From: Plectosphaerella cucumerina
Lineage: Eukaryota; Ascomycota; Sordariomycetes; Glomerellales; Plectosphaerellaceae
NCBI GenBank assembly: GCA_020746995.1
Contig: JAGPXD010000002.1
Location: forward strand, 2,480,001 to 2,544,000
Length of the DNA stretch: 64,000 nt
Direction of reading: 5' to 3'
The translations under genes and the position numbers were made by a program. Of this stretch, positions 51,671 through 63,766 are shown piece after piece (within the stretch, counting starts at the first letter, position 1; each line of letters starts with the position of its first letter). The notes beneath the pieces were generated by a model. It saw nothing but the letters and a program-made list of their open reading frames with translations, ran no database searches and had not been told where the DNA came from.

Positions 51671-53970
51671 CTATTAAGATCCCGGGCTGTTATAATACCA
51701 AAGCTTCCCTTCCCCTTGACCAGCACCGCAGGGTTCTCTCTCTGCCTCCTCATCTTGAAGAAACCGCTTGCTTCTCTCTGCCTGCCTTGCCTCTCTATCC
51801 CCCCAGCCAGTCCAACGAAGGATATCAAAGACACAAACACACACGCACCTTTTCTTTTTTCGCCCTCCCCTGGACCAACCGTTCACGTCAGACGTCCTCC
51901 GCCACGACAGGGACACTAGCAAGCCAGCCAGCCAGCCAGCCAGCCAGCCCGTATTCCTTTTGACGAAACGAAAAGCACACATCGATACCCGGCCCCAATT
52001 CGTCCATCCCACGGCCAACCATCCGCCTCGCCTCCCTCCCGCCTGCTGGAGACCAATCTCACGATTACCGACCTGTAAGTGGCAATGTTATGTTATCATG
52101 GTCCGAGTCCATCACCCCGACGGTGCGATTGTCTCCCACCAAACGCCGACTTCACGTTGCGTTTGGCCCCCCTTTTTGGCCGTTGCCCCCCATCATCCCG
52201 CTCTTGGCCAGGGGGCTGCGTGGCCTCGTTTGCCCCCTGGTCGTGCCACAAAGCGGCGCATCCTCGCGTCACCCGCCAGCTCGCACCCTCATGCCGTCTC
52301 CCAGCATGGGCCGAGGAATGCCCCCTTCTCATTCAACATGGCCTCCTGTCTGGCAGAGCACCCAGCAGAGCCTGTCAGGAGGAGCCCTCTTTGCCTTTCA
52401 CATCTCACACCTCGTCGTTGATCGGAGTCCGGGAGGAAAACTCTCCTTACTCAGGCCAGGAAGACCCCCTGCGGCAGGTGGCGGCATCTGCAACCCGGCT
52501 TGCTCCCGGTTCCCCGGTAGTCGAGTGCCTCCCCTGGGCAGAATCCCCCCTTGCGATTTTTTCCTGGGCCCATTCAGATGCGTCCTTCCTTCCCCCTAGC
52601 GTCCGCGTCCCCACTCTTCCCCTAACACATGCGGATCCGACGCGCAAAAACCCTGCCAGTGCAGCAGTCGCGCCCATCTGCACCCCCCGGTTTTCAGAAT
52701 AGAACTGAACTTTCTTGGCTACCTCACCCCGAGGAATCTCTCACCACCCTCTGGCCAAAACTGTTCCCCAAACACACCACCCAACTTCGTCGAGGTCAAG
52801 GCATCATCTCTGCCCGCCTCGCCTCGCCCTGCGGGTGTCTACCCATCCTGCATCACCCCGTCTTCCCTTTTAGACGCGTTTCCCCTTCTCATCGCTCTTT
52901 CACTGGCCGTCCCCGCCGCTAACAGTTCTCCCTTCCAAGGGAAAACACAACTGCCGAAACCTGATCCCCCCTTGCGCCTCGCAACTTCGCTTCCCCTTTT
53001 TTCCTCCCCAGCGAAGCAAACGCGACGACCAAACACCCGGCTCGCCTCGTCCTCGTCCTCGTCGACATCGACCGCCATCAATCTAGCCGCTTCCTCGACG
53101 CGATAGGCATCCACGCTCATCGCCTCGACACGCGCTCGACCCTCCCAAGCATCAAAACGGGAAGTGCCGGCCACGCCTCATCACGACGCCAGAGTCTTCA
53201 CTTTGGGCATCAAGATCCATAGACCGACCGACGCAAGAATCTAATTCTGCCCGACACCATCCTCGCCTTCCTCGAGGACGTTCGTCTGCACGTTTACGGT
53301 CTCGCCGATCCTACCTGCACCTCCCCGACGCCGCGCTCAGCCGTTGTTCGTTTTCGCACGCGACGAATCCGCCACCTGCCTTCCTGTATCACAACACTCC
53401 AGATTTTTACTGGAAAAGCGTGTTTTCACTCGCCAACGCGGCCTCCCCATCTCCACCTATAATACTCTTGCACCCAGAGAAATCCTCAGGCAGGACTTCT
53501 ACGCTACCGGTCTAATACGAAGTCGATCACAATCGACTCCTCGTTTTCACCTGCAACCCAAAAAAAAAAGGTACACCTTCCCTCACCGCCACGGACACTC
53601 CTCCACCGCCAAAAGATCTTTCCGTCCCTTCCTCTCCGGAAACAAATCATCTCCTTCTGTTTGCCGAGCGGCATTACAGTCGGTTGACAACACAAACGCA
53701 ACCCGCCCGGACTGCTGCACAGTCCCCCTCCATCCCTCCCTCCCTCCCGCTCACACCTCGTTTATAAACGTTGTTTCCTCCCACTCTGCTCGGACGTTCC
53801 TGACGTTAACTCGGTGTTGTTCCAGGTTGCACGTCCCCGACGCTCACCCGCAAGCATACCCCTAGTCGTCGCACGTCGATCCGAGCGCTAGACCTCTTGC
53901 ACAAAACTGGTGATCCGAGCGCCCGGAACACCTTTTAGATCCCGTCTCACAGCTTCTTCGCACCGCACCC
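51671..53970 (+). promoter_or_regulatory. Putative promoter and very long leader of the C2H2 transcription-factor gene
   Basis: A TATA-like motif (gttataatacc, near 51688) is followed by about 2.2 kb in which the plus strand is markedly C/T-rich up to the start codon. A good splice donor (cctGTAAGT) lies at about 52073-52079, with candidate acceptors at 53936 (cttttag) and 53995 (tatccag), so a long leader intron is possible. An AGCC tetranucleotide repeat is at 51921-51949. ORFs here are not called. Confidence 0.45.
51921..51949. repeat. AGCC tetranucleotide microsatellite
   Basis: About seven tandem AGCC units within the pyrimidine-rich leader region of the downstream C2H2 gene. Confidence 0.92.
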
Positions 53971-55508
53971 ATGATCTTGACAGCTCCTATCCAGGTAATG
54001 GACATTGGCAACATCATGGATCAGAAGCACAGCATGGCATCTCTGCACCACCAACCTCTTCACCACCACCACTCCTCCGGCTCTACCCCCGATCGTCAGA
54101 TGCAGCTCCCCCAGCTGACCAGCCGCAACCTGCCCGACCCTCTCGACCGCGCGGGCTCCCCCCACGGATCCGAACACTCTCGCTACTCTGCGTCGCGCCA
54201 GATGGACTCTGCTCCTCGGTCCTACCCTTCCCCTGTTCCCATGGGCCACATGTCCATGGGCCCCGGCCAGCACATCGCCCCTCCCGTCGTCACCATGATC
54301 CTGCCGGGAGGGCCTCCTAACATGGGCCAGCCCATGCAGCAGTACAAGGGTCCCGACATGATGCAGCAACAGCAGCAGTCCATGCAGCAGCCCCAGCAAC
54401 AGCAGCAGCAGCAGCAACAGGTCAAGGCCTACCCGTGCAGCACTTGTGGCAAGCGCTTTGCGCGTAGGAGCGACCTCGCTCGTCATGGTACGTTGATCCC
54501 AATCCATATCTGAATCTGACGGAGCTGACCTTCCTGCAGAGCGCATCCACTCCGGCGTCCGTCCCCACGTCTGCGACTGGCCTGATTGCGGCAAGCAGTT
54601 CATCCAGCGCTCTGCCCTCACCGTCCACCAGCGAGTCCACACCGGCGAGAAGCCCCATATGTGCGAGCGTTGCGGCAAGGTACGATTTCTTGGAGATGGT
54701 CCTTTTCCAATCCTTTCAGCGTGCTGACCTGCTGCAGCCTTTTAGTGATAGCTCTTCTCTTGCACGCCACCGTCGCATCCATGATGGACGTCGCCCCTAC
54801 AAGTGCCCCTACGCCGACTGCCAGAAGACCTTCACCCGTCGTACCACCCTCACGCGCCACCAGAACCACCACACCGGTACTGTTGAGGAGGCTGCTGCCG
54901 CAACCGCCGCTGCTCTGACTGCCCGGGGTGCCAGCGTCAAGCCTGGCTCGACCCGCTCCGACGCCGACGGCATGTCCAACCGTGGATCGCCCATGACCAC
55001 CCCGTCGCCTGCCCAGCGCACTCTGTCCATGTCCCCCAGCGCCGATCAGATGCAGCGTCACAACGCCGAGTTCCAGTACGGTGGCAACACTTCGCTGCCC
55101 GTCCACCTGCAGCGCGATATGCACATTGGAAGCCCCGCGTCCACCACCTCGACCGGCTACAGCACTGGCATGCGCCCTACCTCGCACCCCACCGGCTACG
55201 GCATCGGTATCCCTCCCCCGACACTCGAGCCCAGCGTCGAGCAGCAGCACTCTGGCCCAGGCAGCGCCGGTGGTAGCCCCGCCATGGCCAGCGTCGGCTG
55301 GCAGTCGCCCTCGCACGTGGCCTCGCCCGTGCACAGCAACAACGGCAACTACATGTACCCCGAGCCCGAGGCCTACCCTCCCCCCAGCATCGGTGGCCAG
55401 ATGTTCTACGGCGGCGCCCAGGTCCGCCGTCCTCAGAGCACCGAGCCTCCCGTCGGCGGCTACGACGTCAAGCCCCGCCAGAGCGAGCTGTGGGCAGCTG
55501 CCCAGTAA
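53971..55508 (+). CDS. Four-finger C2H2 transcription factor
   Basis: Three exons, 53971-54487, 54540-54679 and 54738-55508; phases agree; 475 aa. A His-rich patch (LHHQPLHHHHSS) and a Gln-rich tract (about residues 130-150) precede four tandem C2H2 fingers with TGEKP-like linkers: YPCSTCGKRFARRSDLARH; HVCDWPDCGKQFIQRSALTV; MCERCGKPFSDSSSLARH; YKCPYADCQKTFTRRTTLTR. Both introns fall inside or between fingers. The C-terminal half is Ser/Thr/Pro-rich and disordered, with several SP sites, typical of an activation region. The finger array resembles the yeast Azf1 and mammalian Kruppel-like layout and predicts sequence-specific DNA binding; the target is unknown. The ATG at 53998 (MDIGNIMDQ) is an alternative start, because tatccag directly before it could be a splice acceptor. 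Confidence 0.92.
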
Positions 55509-58500
55509 ATACAGCAACCTAGCTGTTTCCTTTCCTTCAACGCTGGGGCACGCGACATGTGCATGCGCGCGTTGCCCCCTGTACTCATACACTCCACACC
55601 TGGCCCGCCTGCCACAGAGATGCTCCAGGCACACGGACATACCGCCTACGGGTGATGTCCGGGCCTGATTTCCTTCGTTTCACCCCCGACGGCATTACGA
55701 CACAAACCATCTACCCATTTTGGCAAGAGTTCGCCGAGGGGATGGTAGATACATACGACCTTTCTAATAGGGGCCGCCACGGCACAGGGCGACCCCGCAA
55801 CGATACCACAGTGGCCGTCGCGCCAGTCATGTTGTGCTTTTTTCTTTTGTTCTCTGCCCTTATCGTTTGGGCCTCTATAGACTTGGGAAGGAAAGACGGA
55901 CCGGACTCTGATGACCACTGGGCTTTCCATGCATAGCCAACGGCAAATGGGGTCGGCCCATTGGAGTTCTCGAGAAGACGCGCAGCCATAGGCTTTGAGA
56001 GGGCCGCAGGAACACGGCAGGATGGGAAAACCAAAAAAAGGGGGACGGATCATGGACCGGGCCGGTAGCGGCTTTGGCATCGTGCCGTGGTGTGTAGTAG
56101 TAGACAATCGACATAACTCTGTGTTTTCCTTCATCAACGGCACCAGCACCAGCCTCCTCAGCCCTGTGATGATACTCTGAGCCGCCTGCCTCTTGGTTTC
56201 TCGCGGTCAAGTAGCATGGACGAATCGGATGACGTTTAGTTCAGGTGGGCGGGATGTCTGAGCGCGGCGCCCCCCTGTCCCGAGGATGAGGCCATGGAGG
56301 CACCTGGCGTGACGCCATTCAGAGACTGGTCAGGGGCGCCGCGGCGTGGCATCCCACGCGACGCGGGTGCGGGCAGGTGACTGTGATCTCATTTCATCGA
56401 GGGGCCGACTATCGAAACCGCTATTTCCACCGTTCGGTGGAGGCTCCTCGAGGGGGATGCAAACACTAAAACGCGGGAGGGCGAGCTCCGAGCTCTGTCC
56501 ACCTGGCGCTAGGGGAACGCTGAGGTGGCTCCCACGTTGTCGTCGGGGCGGTTCCATTTGTTTCGTTTCGAGAGGGAAACGTGGGCGGGCGGTGACGGCG
56601 GCGCGGCCGGCGCGCTTTGACCACAGCTTGTCCGGGAGGGAGAGCATCCGCCCCCCCTGAGGCGAGGGCTGAGGTTCAGCCTGGCCGGTCGGTAGCACCC
56701 TTTTCTGGAAGTGATCCGAGATTTCGGGAGAGTGGACGCCCGACGGGCGAGAGGGAGTTTGTGCTGAGTTCGTCTTGTTTCTGATATCGGGGGCTGGGCG
56801 TGGGAAGATGGGCAGATGACACGACGAGACACGGACATGGACACGGCTGGCAGGCATCTCGCCATGGCCAGTGCGGCGGCGGTGATCTGCGGATGGCATG
56901 GTGGGCATGTGGGGGAAGGGAAGGGTGTCAAGGTGTCCCCGGAGACCTCACGGCTGGATCACGTTGTTGGTGTCGCACACGCCGGGGCCCACGCCTTGCA
57001 CGCCTTGGGCACGTTCTCGGGCACGGGAAATGAGTGCTTGGTGGTGTTCGACTTTTTGACTCAGCTGGTCGGAAGAGGGTGTTGTTGGGAGTTGGGACTA
57101 GGCATGTGGAATCCCAGGGCGAGGAGGGATTCTCGTGGCCGGTGGTCAGGGCGCCTCGACTGGGACATGGTCGTCATGTTTTGGTGTCGACGTTATGGTG
57201 GGCACGGCTGAGACTGGAGGTGGGTGACGATGGTGAGTCTTTTGATGGAAATCAGCAACCGCACTCCCCCTCCCCCATTGCACTCCTGAAGGAGAATGGA
57301 CTTTGGATTTCCCAACATACCCCCCTGACAGAAGCTTCTCCGGGTCTCGCTCTGGACTGTCCGGGGCATTACTAGCACACGATGATCAGCATCTGTAAGG
57401 ATCATGTGCATCGTGCAGACCAAAAGTCCCAATAGCACTCCTTGAAGTGTGTCATTCTCAACTTGCTTTTTGAGGTTTTGATGCCAGATCTATGGAGGAA
57501 GCTCTGGTCGTGCAGATCTTTCCAGGTAAGCTTCAAGCCGCATGCCCCGGCCGAGTCGCATGGTGGCCCGGCGGGCATTCCCACGGCAGGCGGGCTGGCG
57601 GGCAGGGCAAGTGCGATGCTAGTGGGGGAAGGCGCTGTGGTCGGCGGCACCTGCCGCTCGAAACTCGGACTCGACCCCTCACCACTCACCAGGGAACTTC
57701 CAAAGTACAACGCGCGGGAAAAACAACATTTCTGCTTCATCACCAACTCAAACATCTCGGGCAGCAAGACCAGCCACCAACAGCCAGCACACTGCCCGCC
57801 TTGCGCTATACTGAGTCAAGCCGATCACAGCACAGCACGCACGGATGACCGCGCAACCACTGAGTGTTGAGGTGGATTCCAGTCCAACCCTCTGAGGACC
57901 ACTTTCCGTCACTGCCTCTCCTCGATCGCGCCAGCAGAGGACAGGGGACACAACGATCGAATATCAGACATCCATTCCACGCCCACCCACCCCCCGTTTC
58001 TTTCCTTTTCCACCCATCGCAGCGAGCGGGTGATTGCCATGCTCGATCTCGATGCCCGGAGCCACCAAATACCTATCGGTCTTGGTCCTCGACGAGGCGC
58101 CGCCCAACTCGCCCACGCACCAACCGGCGCACCCCTCCCCCGGCCGCCATTATTGACTGACGACTGTGCACCACACCTCAAGGAGGCGTGCCAGGAGGGA
58201 GGAGAGGCCATTTGACCTGCTATCACCGTCCAGACACACGCCGCAAGCACGCTGGCACATGCAGACGCACGCGTTCCATCCATCAAATCCGGCATAGTGC
58301 ACCCGAGCAAGCAGGAACACGCGAGCGGTGCAGATGGCGCGGTGCAACGTTCAGTTGAGGGAAGATATGCATATGGGCGCTACATACGCCACGTCCCGGG
58401 CTGACGGCCATGTTGCGGGACGCCGCTCTGCCGCCTCCTGTTCCCCGCCGCCATGTTCACAAATCGACATTTCATCTCGGGCCAACGTCCCACTGCGAGG

Positions 58501-60632
58501 CCACTGCCGGTACCGCTGCTGCACCTGACGGACCGCCTTGGGCCTGATCGACGACGGCGTGGACCGACAGGCACCCTTGCTTGATCCCTTGTGAAGCCGG
58601 GGCTCGTCAATAACCGCCCGTCAGGGGGGCCGTCGGTGGAAGTGTTGATTTGTGATCACATTTCACATTCGAACAATCATCACACCTCCGCAACTGAATA
58701 CTACCATGCGCGTCTCGGCTCGCTCATCGAAAGACCGACTTCCAATCGCCGTCTTACACATACCTATGCTCGCCAGGACCTTTGGCCCCGATGCGAGCAG
58801 AATGTACCACGCCTGCCCCCAGACTCTCGGCCAGCCGTCCAGGGAGATGCCCGAGGTGAGCTGCATACATGCACGACTTGCCACACCCTCCCCCCCTTTT
58901 CTGGCACCGAGAACGCAGAAAATCACAGCTTGGACACCTGCGTAGGTATTCCAGGGTGTCATTGTGGCGGCACACCATGTCTCAAGGCCTCGTGGTCGCC
59001 CGCACCCGCCGTGCCGTCCTCGTGGGCTCGACCCGGCCGAGCTGAAAGAAGCCCAATTCGAACCGCCGCATCCCGACGTGCCAGCGACCACCGTGGCCTA
59101 GTGCTCAGCCCTTGCATGTCTCGCACGCCCTACCTCACCGTTTGGTCCACCCATACGCAGTCTCTGGCAGGCGAGAGAGCCCCGTGGGCGACGGGGAAAA
59201 GTGGCCTGACGGCTGCGAAGCTAGTAGGCCAGGCGCAGCCGATGAACCTCGGGGCGTTGGAGACATCCATGGCATGATGTCCCAGGGATGCAGGTTCGAT
59301 GAAGGACGCCACCCCGAAAACCTACGGGATCCGGGGTCGGCCTGTCTGCGTGCCACGACCCTGGCTAGTTGGGCAGGATCCCTTGGCCCCCCTTCACAAC
59401 CTCGCTATCGGTCGACCACTGACCGGGCACGAATCGACGGCATTTACTCCGTCACTTTTCTTATGTCTCGGACTCTCCTGGGCTGGAACAACCGGCGGGC
59501 CCTCCCCGTCCAGCACGACTAGGATGCACATCTCTTCTTGGTGGAGAGCCTGCCATATTCAGCATTCCCTTCGGACCCAACCTTCATGGCTGACAACCCT
59601 ACGACGACCGTCCACAATCGCAAGCCGACAACAGCCACCCATCCCACGGCTGATGAGCCAAGCAGAGTCCTACAAGGGGACATTGCTTTTTCCTGGCCAC
59701 CGTGCGCTCAATTCAGCCGAAAGCTTCCCTCGCAGGCTTCCATTTTTCTCTCCCATGGTCTCTCCCGATGATCGGAATCACGATCCCGCGCAACTCGCCG
59801 GCCACCGTGCCGCCAGTGGCATGTTGTCTACCTACTGCCAACAGCCTACGTAGGCTGGCGCACTTCCGACACTGAGACATCACCAGATATCAGACAGGTC
59901 ACTTTTTTCGATGGCCCGCCATCTGACCCAACGTTGCCCGGTTGATTAATCCCACCCAAGCGGGCCGGCACGCGTGCCTGTCGACCGGGGTCTCGGGAGA
60001 CGGGGGGTCGGTTCCTCGACCGTGGGTCCAGAGGCTGTCGCCGCCCCCCCTCCCAACCCATCCTTCTGGATTATAATGCTCCCCTGTGATGATAATATCT
60101 GCTTACCGTGGAGCACATCGCCGCGCGGGGAGGCGTCGAGCTGCACCAGATCTCGCACGCCAGGGTGCGTGTCGGCCATCGACCCGAAAGGGGGGCGTGC
60201 GACTTTCTCACCCACGCCTTCGATGCCAACCCGCCGCGTGTGATGTGCGAGGGATCCCATGCGCCGCAGCCCCTCGATCCGGCAATCTCCAATCACCCAC
60301 GAACCCAGACGGGAGTGAAGCAAAGCTTGGCGGCGACGGCTCGACTTTGAATCGGCGGGATAGGCCGTCCCTTTTGTCACATATATCCGATCGAGTCCCT
60401 CTCGCTTTCGCCAATCGTCCGCCCCCATGATCTCTAGCCCTCTCGTCCTTCCCACGTGGATCTGCATACCGCCTCCCTCTGGCTGCCGCCCCTGTTCCTT
60501 CTCGGCCACCTGCTTGACACCACACCCTTTTTCAGCCGCTGATCAAGTGCCGGACGTTTACCACGCGGCGAGGCCTTGCCCCTGGTCACTTGGCTTCGAC
60601 AAATCACATCGCCCTGCGACTTGCTGCCCGCG
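55509..60632. other. Gene-poor intergenic region
   Basis: About 5.1 kb between two plus-strand genes. The first part should hold the C2H2 gene 3-prime untranslated region and the last few hundred bases the DsbA-family promoter. ORFs of up to 228 codons overlap on several frames and show no domain. I found no repeat, element end or RNA gene. A possible box-B-like GGTTCGAATTG (minus strand, near 59057) has no matching box A or cloverleaf. Confidence 0.5.
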
Positions 60633-61569
60633 ATGATCAGTATTCGCGTGGAAGTCTTCTCTGACACCCTGTGTCCCTGGTGTTACATTGGCAAGAAACA
60701 CCTCGACCAGGCTATCTACTTGTTCCGTCAGCAGCACCCAAATGTTGTATTTGAGGTCGAGTGGAAGCCGTTCTATCTGTACCCAAACTTGGAGAGAATT
60801 CGTAAGACGAAGTGCATCGTTGAAGGATGAGGAGCCCAACTAACATCAGATAGAAGGACAGCCGAAAACCAGGCTGATGGAACCCATCCCCCCTGAGATC
60901 CAAAATCACATCATGCAAGCAGGCTCCCGCGCAGGCATCGCTTTTCAACTCAACGCCGGAACTACCGGCCCCTCAGCCGCCTCGCACGCTCTTCTGAAGC
61001 TGGCTCTGCAATACTCGGTCCCCAGCGCTTTCTCTTCGCCGTCACCAACGACTTCCGTTCACGCCTCGTCCTCGTCCTCAGGCTACTATCCAGGCATATC
61101 GCCAGGGAGCAATTCAATGTCCAGCCCCGTCTTCTATCCACCTTCCTACCCGTCCCCTCAGTCCCGCCTCCTCGACGCCCTCTTCGCCGCGCACTTCGAG
61201 CGCGGTCAGGATATCTCCTCGCCGGTACTCCTCATCACCCTAGCTGAAGAAAGCGGCATCTCGCGCCAGGACGCTCAACACATTCTGTCCAATGACTTGG
61301 CTATCCGGGAGACGGACGTTGACGCCGCTTACAGTGGCACAAGGGTCCAGGGTATCCCGACGTTCATCATCCAGGGTCGGTGGAAGGTGGGCGGCATGCA
61401 GGAGCCCGGGGTGTTCCTAGGCGTCTTTGAGAGAGCGGCACAGGAGGAGATGCGGGAGAGGACGGGGACGAGGGAGCACAGTCTCGAGACGGTGGAGGGG
61501 GCCGACTCGGGGAGGTCGAGGAGGGGCATGTCACTACGGGAGATGTTAATCGACGAGACCGCCCCGTGA
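60633..61569 (+). CDS. DsbA/FrnE-family thioredoxin-fold oxidoreductase with a Ser/Pro-rich insertion
   Basis: Two exons, 60633-60801 and 60854-61569, with a 52-bp intron; 294 aa. The N-terminal strand leads to the active-site motif DTLCPWCYIGKKHL (Cys14 and Cys17), then VEWKPFYLYPNL. The helical insertion domain is followed by FERGQDISSPVLLITLAEES and the second half of the fold (AYSGTRVQGIPTFIIQGRWK, with the cis-Pro after GI). This is the DSBA family PF01323, of which FrnE and polyketide oxidoreductases are members. Residues about 111-158 are a Ser/Pro/Tyr-rich low-complexity segment inserted between LLKLALQYS and RLLDALFAAHFER, where relatives are compact. A role in thiol-disulfide exchange is likely; the substrate is unknown. 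Confidence 0.91.
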
Positions 61570-61978
61570 CACTGCTAGGTTCGGGTGGGAGGCATAATTT
61601 CTAGAAAATGGGGCTTGTACATATCACATCGAGGCAACATAGCACTTCAGGCACTGTGTATTCAAATCTCATTGTTACCCGGGGTTTCTCTAGCAGGTCG
61701 TTCCCTTTACCCATGCTGCGTGTCCCGAGCCAAAATGAACACCCCGCCGATGAACCAGAAAACGCTTCGCGGCAATCAGCCGCCTCTGTGTGTTTTTTCT
61801 ATGCCGAGTCTCGAGCGCCTTCGTATGCGCATATCCCCCATCCGAGTCTGACGGATGTCGCGTCTGATCTGGTGTACAAAGCCCGGCCGCCCCATCCGTA
61901 TGCCTCCAAAACGCCATATCAGAAAATGAGTGCACCCTTACTGGTGCTCACGCGCGCGTGTGTTGGAAAGAGTGACTA
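61570..61978. other. Convergent intergenic region
   Basis: About 410 bp between convergent stop codons. It should contain both 3-prime untranslated regions. No other feature is visible. Confidence 0.6.
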
Positions 61979-62836
61979 TCACTTTCTGTTCCCGCTGAAG
62001 TCCTTGAGCAGATGCTGCATGTGAATGTTCGTGGTCATGGCGGCGCGCTTGGTAGCGCGCTTCTTCTTCTTGATGCCGCCGTCGGCCTGCTTGACGAGGC
62101 TGGGATCGTCGCTGGCAGGCTTCTGTCCGGCGGCGACGAGCTTCTTGACGAGATCCTCGTTTGAAGGGACGTTGACGCGCTGCCACATGCGCAGAAAGTC
62201 CGTCTCAACCTTGTGGTGCAGGGTAGCGTCGTCGATGAAGATGTGCTTGGGCCCCTTCTTCTCGCGGATCATGATGATCTTGTGATCGCGCTCCAGCTCG
62301 GCCAGGGCACCATCGCACTGCGGCCAGCCCTCCTTGAGCTCCTTGTACTGTAGCGGGTCCATGGTTGTCTTGGCCTGGAGGTGCGCCAGGAGGCCGACCT
62401 TGTCCTTGATGCCGCCGAGCTTGCCGAGGTAGACGTACGTGCCAGAGTCCCACTTCTGCTCCGACAGGGACGGGTCCGGGACGAACTTAACGACACTTTG
62501 GGAGCGGAGCGCGTCGATAATGTTCTCGTACTTTGTTACGCTGGGCTCGCGCATGTAGAGGTTCTGCTCGAGGTGGCGCATGATCTCCGGCCCCGTCTTG
62601 GGAGACGTCTGGGCGCGGAGGTACTCGTGGATGTATGTCATGAGCAGAATGATTGTGTTGGTGTCGTCGACGCTGTCGGCGCCGGCCTTGCGCTTGGGTG
62701 CTGTCCGGTACGCATTGCTGCCGATGGACGAGGCGGGTGATGCTGGTGCGAACGACTGGCTCTTGACGCTGAGCTTGCTGGACGCGGATGCGAGCGCGCC
62801 GCTGAAGACGGCCTTTTGCTTCTCGAGGAAAGACAT
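61979..62836 (-). CDS. tfa2: Transcription initiation factor TFIIE beta subunit
   Basis: A single-exon ORF of 285 aa. The basic, disordered N-terminus leads into tandem winged-helix domains: the first around residues 60-130 (TIILLMTYIHEYLRA; ALRSQSVVKFVPDPSLS), the second around 140-205 (GIKDKVGLLAHLQAKTTMDP; GALAELERDHKIIMIREKKG; KHIFIDD). It ends in a Lys-rich tail (GGIKKKKRATKRAAM), as in yeast Tfa2. TFIIE beta binds promoter DNA in the RNA polymerase II pre-initiation complex and, with TFIIE alpha, recruits TFIIH. The short-segment pattern YVYLGKLGGIKDKVGLL is characteristic. It begins only 69 bp downstream of the stop of the next minus-strand gene. Confidence 0.93.
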   Translation of the reverse strand: MSFLEKQKAVFSGALASASSKLSVKSQSFAPASPASSIGSNAYRTAPKRKAGADSVDDTNTIILLMTYIHEYLRAQTSPKTGPEIMRHLEQNLYMREPSVTKYENIIDALRSQSVVKFVPDPSLSEQKWDSGTYVYLGKLGGIKDKVGLLAHLQAKTTMDPLQYKELKEGWPQCDGALAELERDHKIIMIREKKGPKHIFIDDATLHHKVETDFLRMWQRVNVPSNEDLVKKLVAAGQKPASDDPSLVKQADGGIKKKKRATKRAAMTTNIHMQHLLKDFSGNRK

Positions 62837-62905
62837 TGTCGCTGAGGTGTTGGAAAGATCGAAAGCTTGTGGGTTGTACAGGAAGAAAGTAACTTCCTCG
62901 GTGTA

Positions 62906-63766
62906 CTAGCTGCGTCGTCGGGTCTTGCGTTCCGGGGAAGGATCGGTCTGAGGGTCGGCCTCGTCCCGGGTGCGCCTCCGCGACTTCGTCGTTGGAATGA
63001 TTGCTGCCACAGGCTCGGTATCCCTCGTGTCTATGTTCGGATCCGCCGCTTCTCTGAAAAGCTTCGCGTATTCTGCCACAAGATCACTGGGCTCGTCGGC
63101 GAGTGTAATCTCCAGTTCCTCGATGAACTTGATCGGGTCAAGAATCTGCTTCGGCTGCTGCCTCCTTTCGTCGTCCTAAGGGTCACGCGGCTTGGGCCGA
63201 CTCTGGGGCAGGGGCGGTAGCTGCAACCTTCTGGCGACACCTTCAGCCTCCTGAGCTACCTCGAGTAGCTTGGCGGGGCCCTTCGGGTTGACCTGCTTGA
63301 CGACCTGCTTGGGTTTCCGCGGGGTAAGGCACCAGCTCTGGGTCCCGGAAAGCGCTTGCTGCAGGAAGATCGACTCCGTTTCCCGCTTCTTCTTCTTCTT
63401 CGAGAGCTGTGTGTCTGCACTGCCGAATTGATCCGAGAAGAGGGCGTCTGTGGTGATGTCTTCGGTAAGATCGATGGGTGAGTACTGATGCCCGTGATCT
63501 CCAGGCAGTCGACAGTACTTGGAGGGAGCACCTGGGACAGAAGGTTCGACGAATTCGCGAGTCGGTGTTTTGGGAGGTTCGGTGTATTGGTGAGGCGGGC
63601 GGCGTAGAGGGTTGTTGGTGACGGCGTCCCTTTGTTGGGCTTGGGTGGAAAATGGAACAGGACCATCGATCGTAGAGGTGTTGAAGAGCTCCCGGCTCTG
63701 GTTGCTGTCAGCGCCATGGCGGTGCAACATGTCAGCCACACTCCAGCCGTGCTTTGATGGGTCCAT
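62906..63766 (-). CDS. Unrecognised small, charged fungal protein
   Basis: Two exons, 63766-63260 and 63175-62906, joined in phase 0 by an 84-bp intron (donor GTAGCT, acceptor CCTTAG); 258 aa. The N-terminal two thirds are disordered (PPHQYTEPPKTPTREFVEP; SPIDLTEDITTDALF) with a Lys-rich patch (LSKKKKKRETES). The second exon encodes one helical stretch (KQILDPIKFIEELEITLADE; DLVAEYAKLFREAAD) and a basic tail (KSRRRTRDE; ERKTRRRS) that could be a nuclear localisation signal. The splice model rests on the frame switch: the first frame stops 13 codons past the donor, whereas the second reads on for 89 codons. I do not recognise the family. It lies just upstream of the TFIIE beta gene on the same strand. 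Confidence 0.78.

Noticed and set aside
51244..51840. 198-codon minus-strand ORF
   Set aside because: Gly/Arg-rich by composition, opposite to the inferred leader of the C2H2 gene, no recognisable motif.
58990..59110. Possible tRNA gene (box-B-like GGTTCGAATTG on the minus strand, box-A-like TGGCCTAGTGC on the plus strand)
   Set aside because: The two boxes are on opposite strands, and no cloverleaf with paired acceptor stem can be formed.
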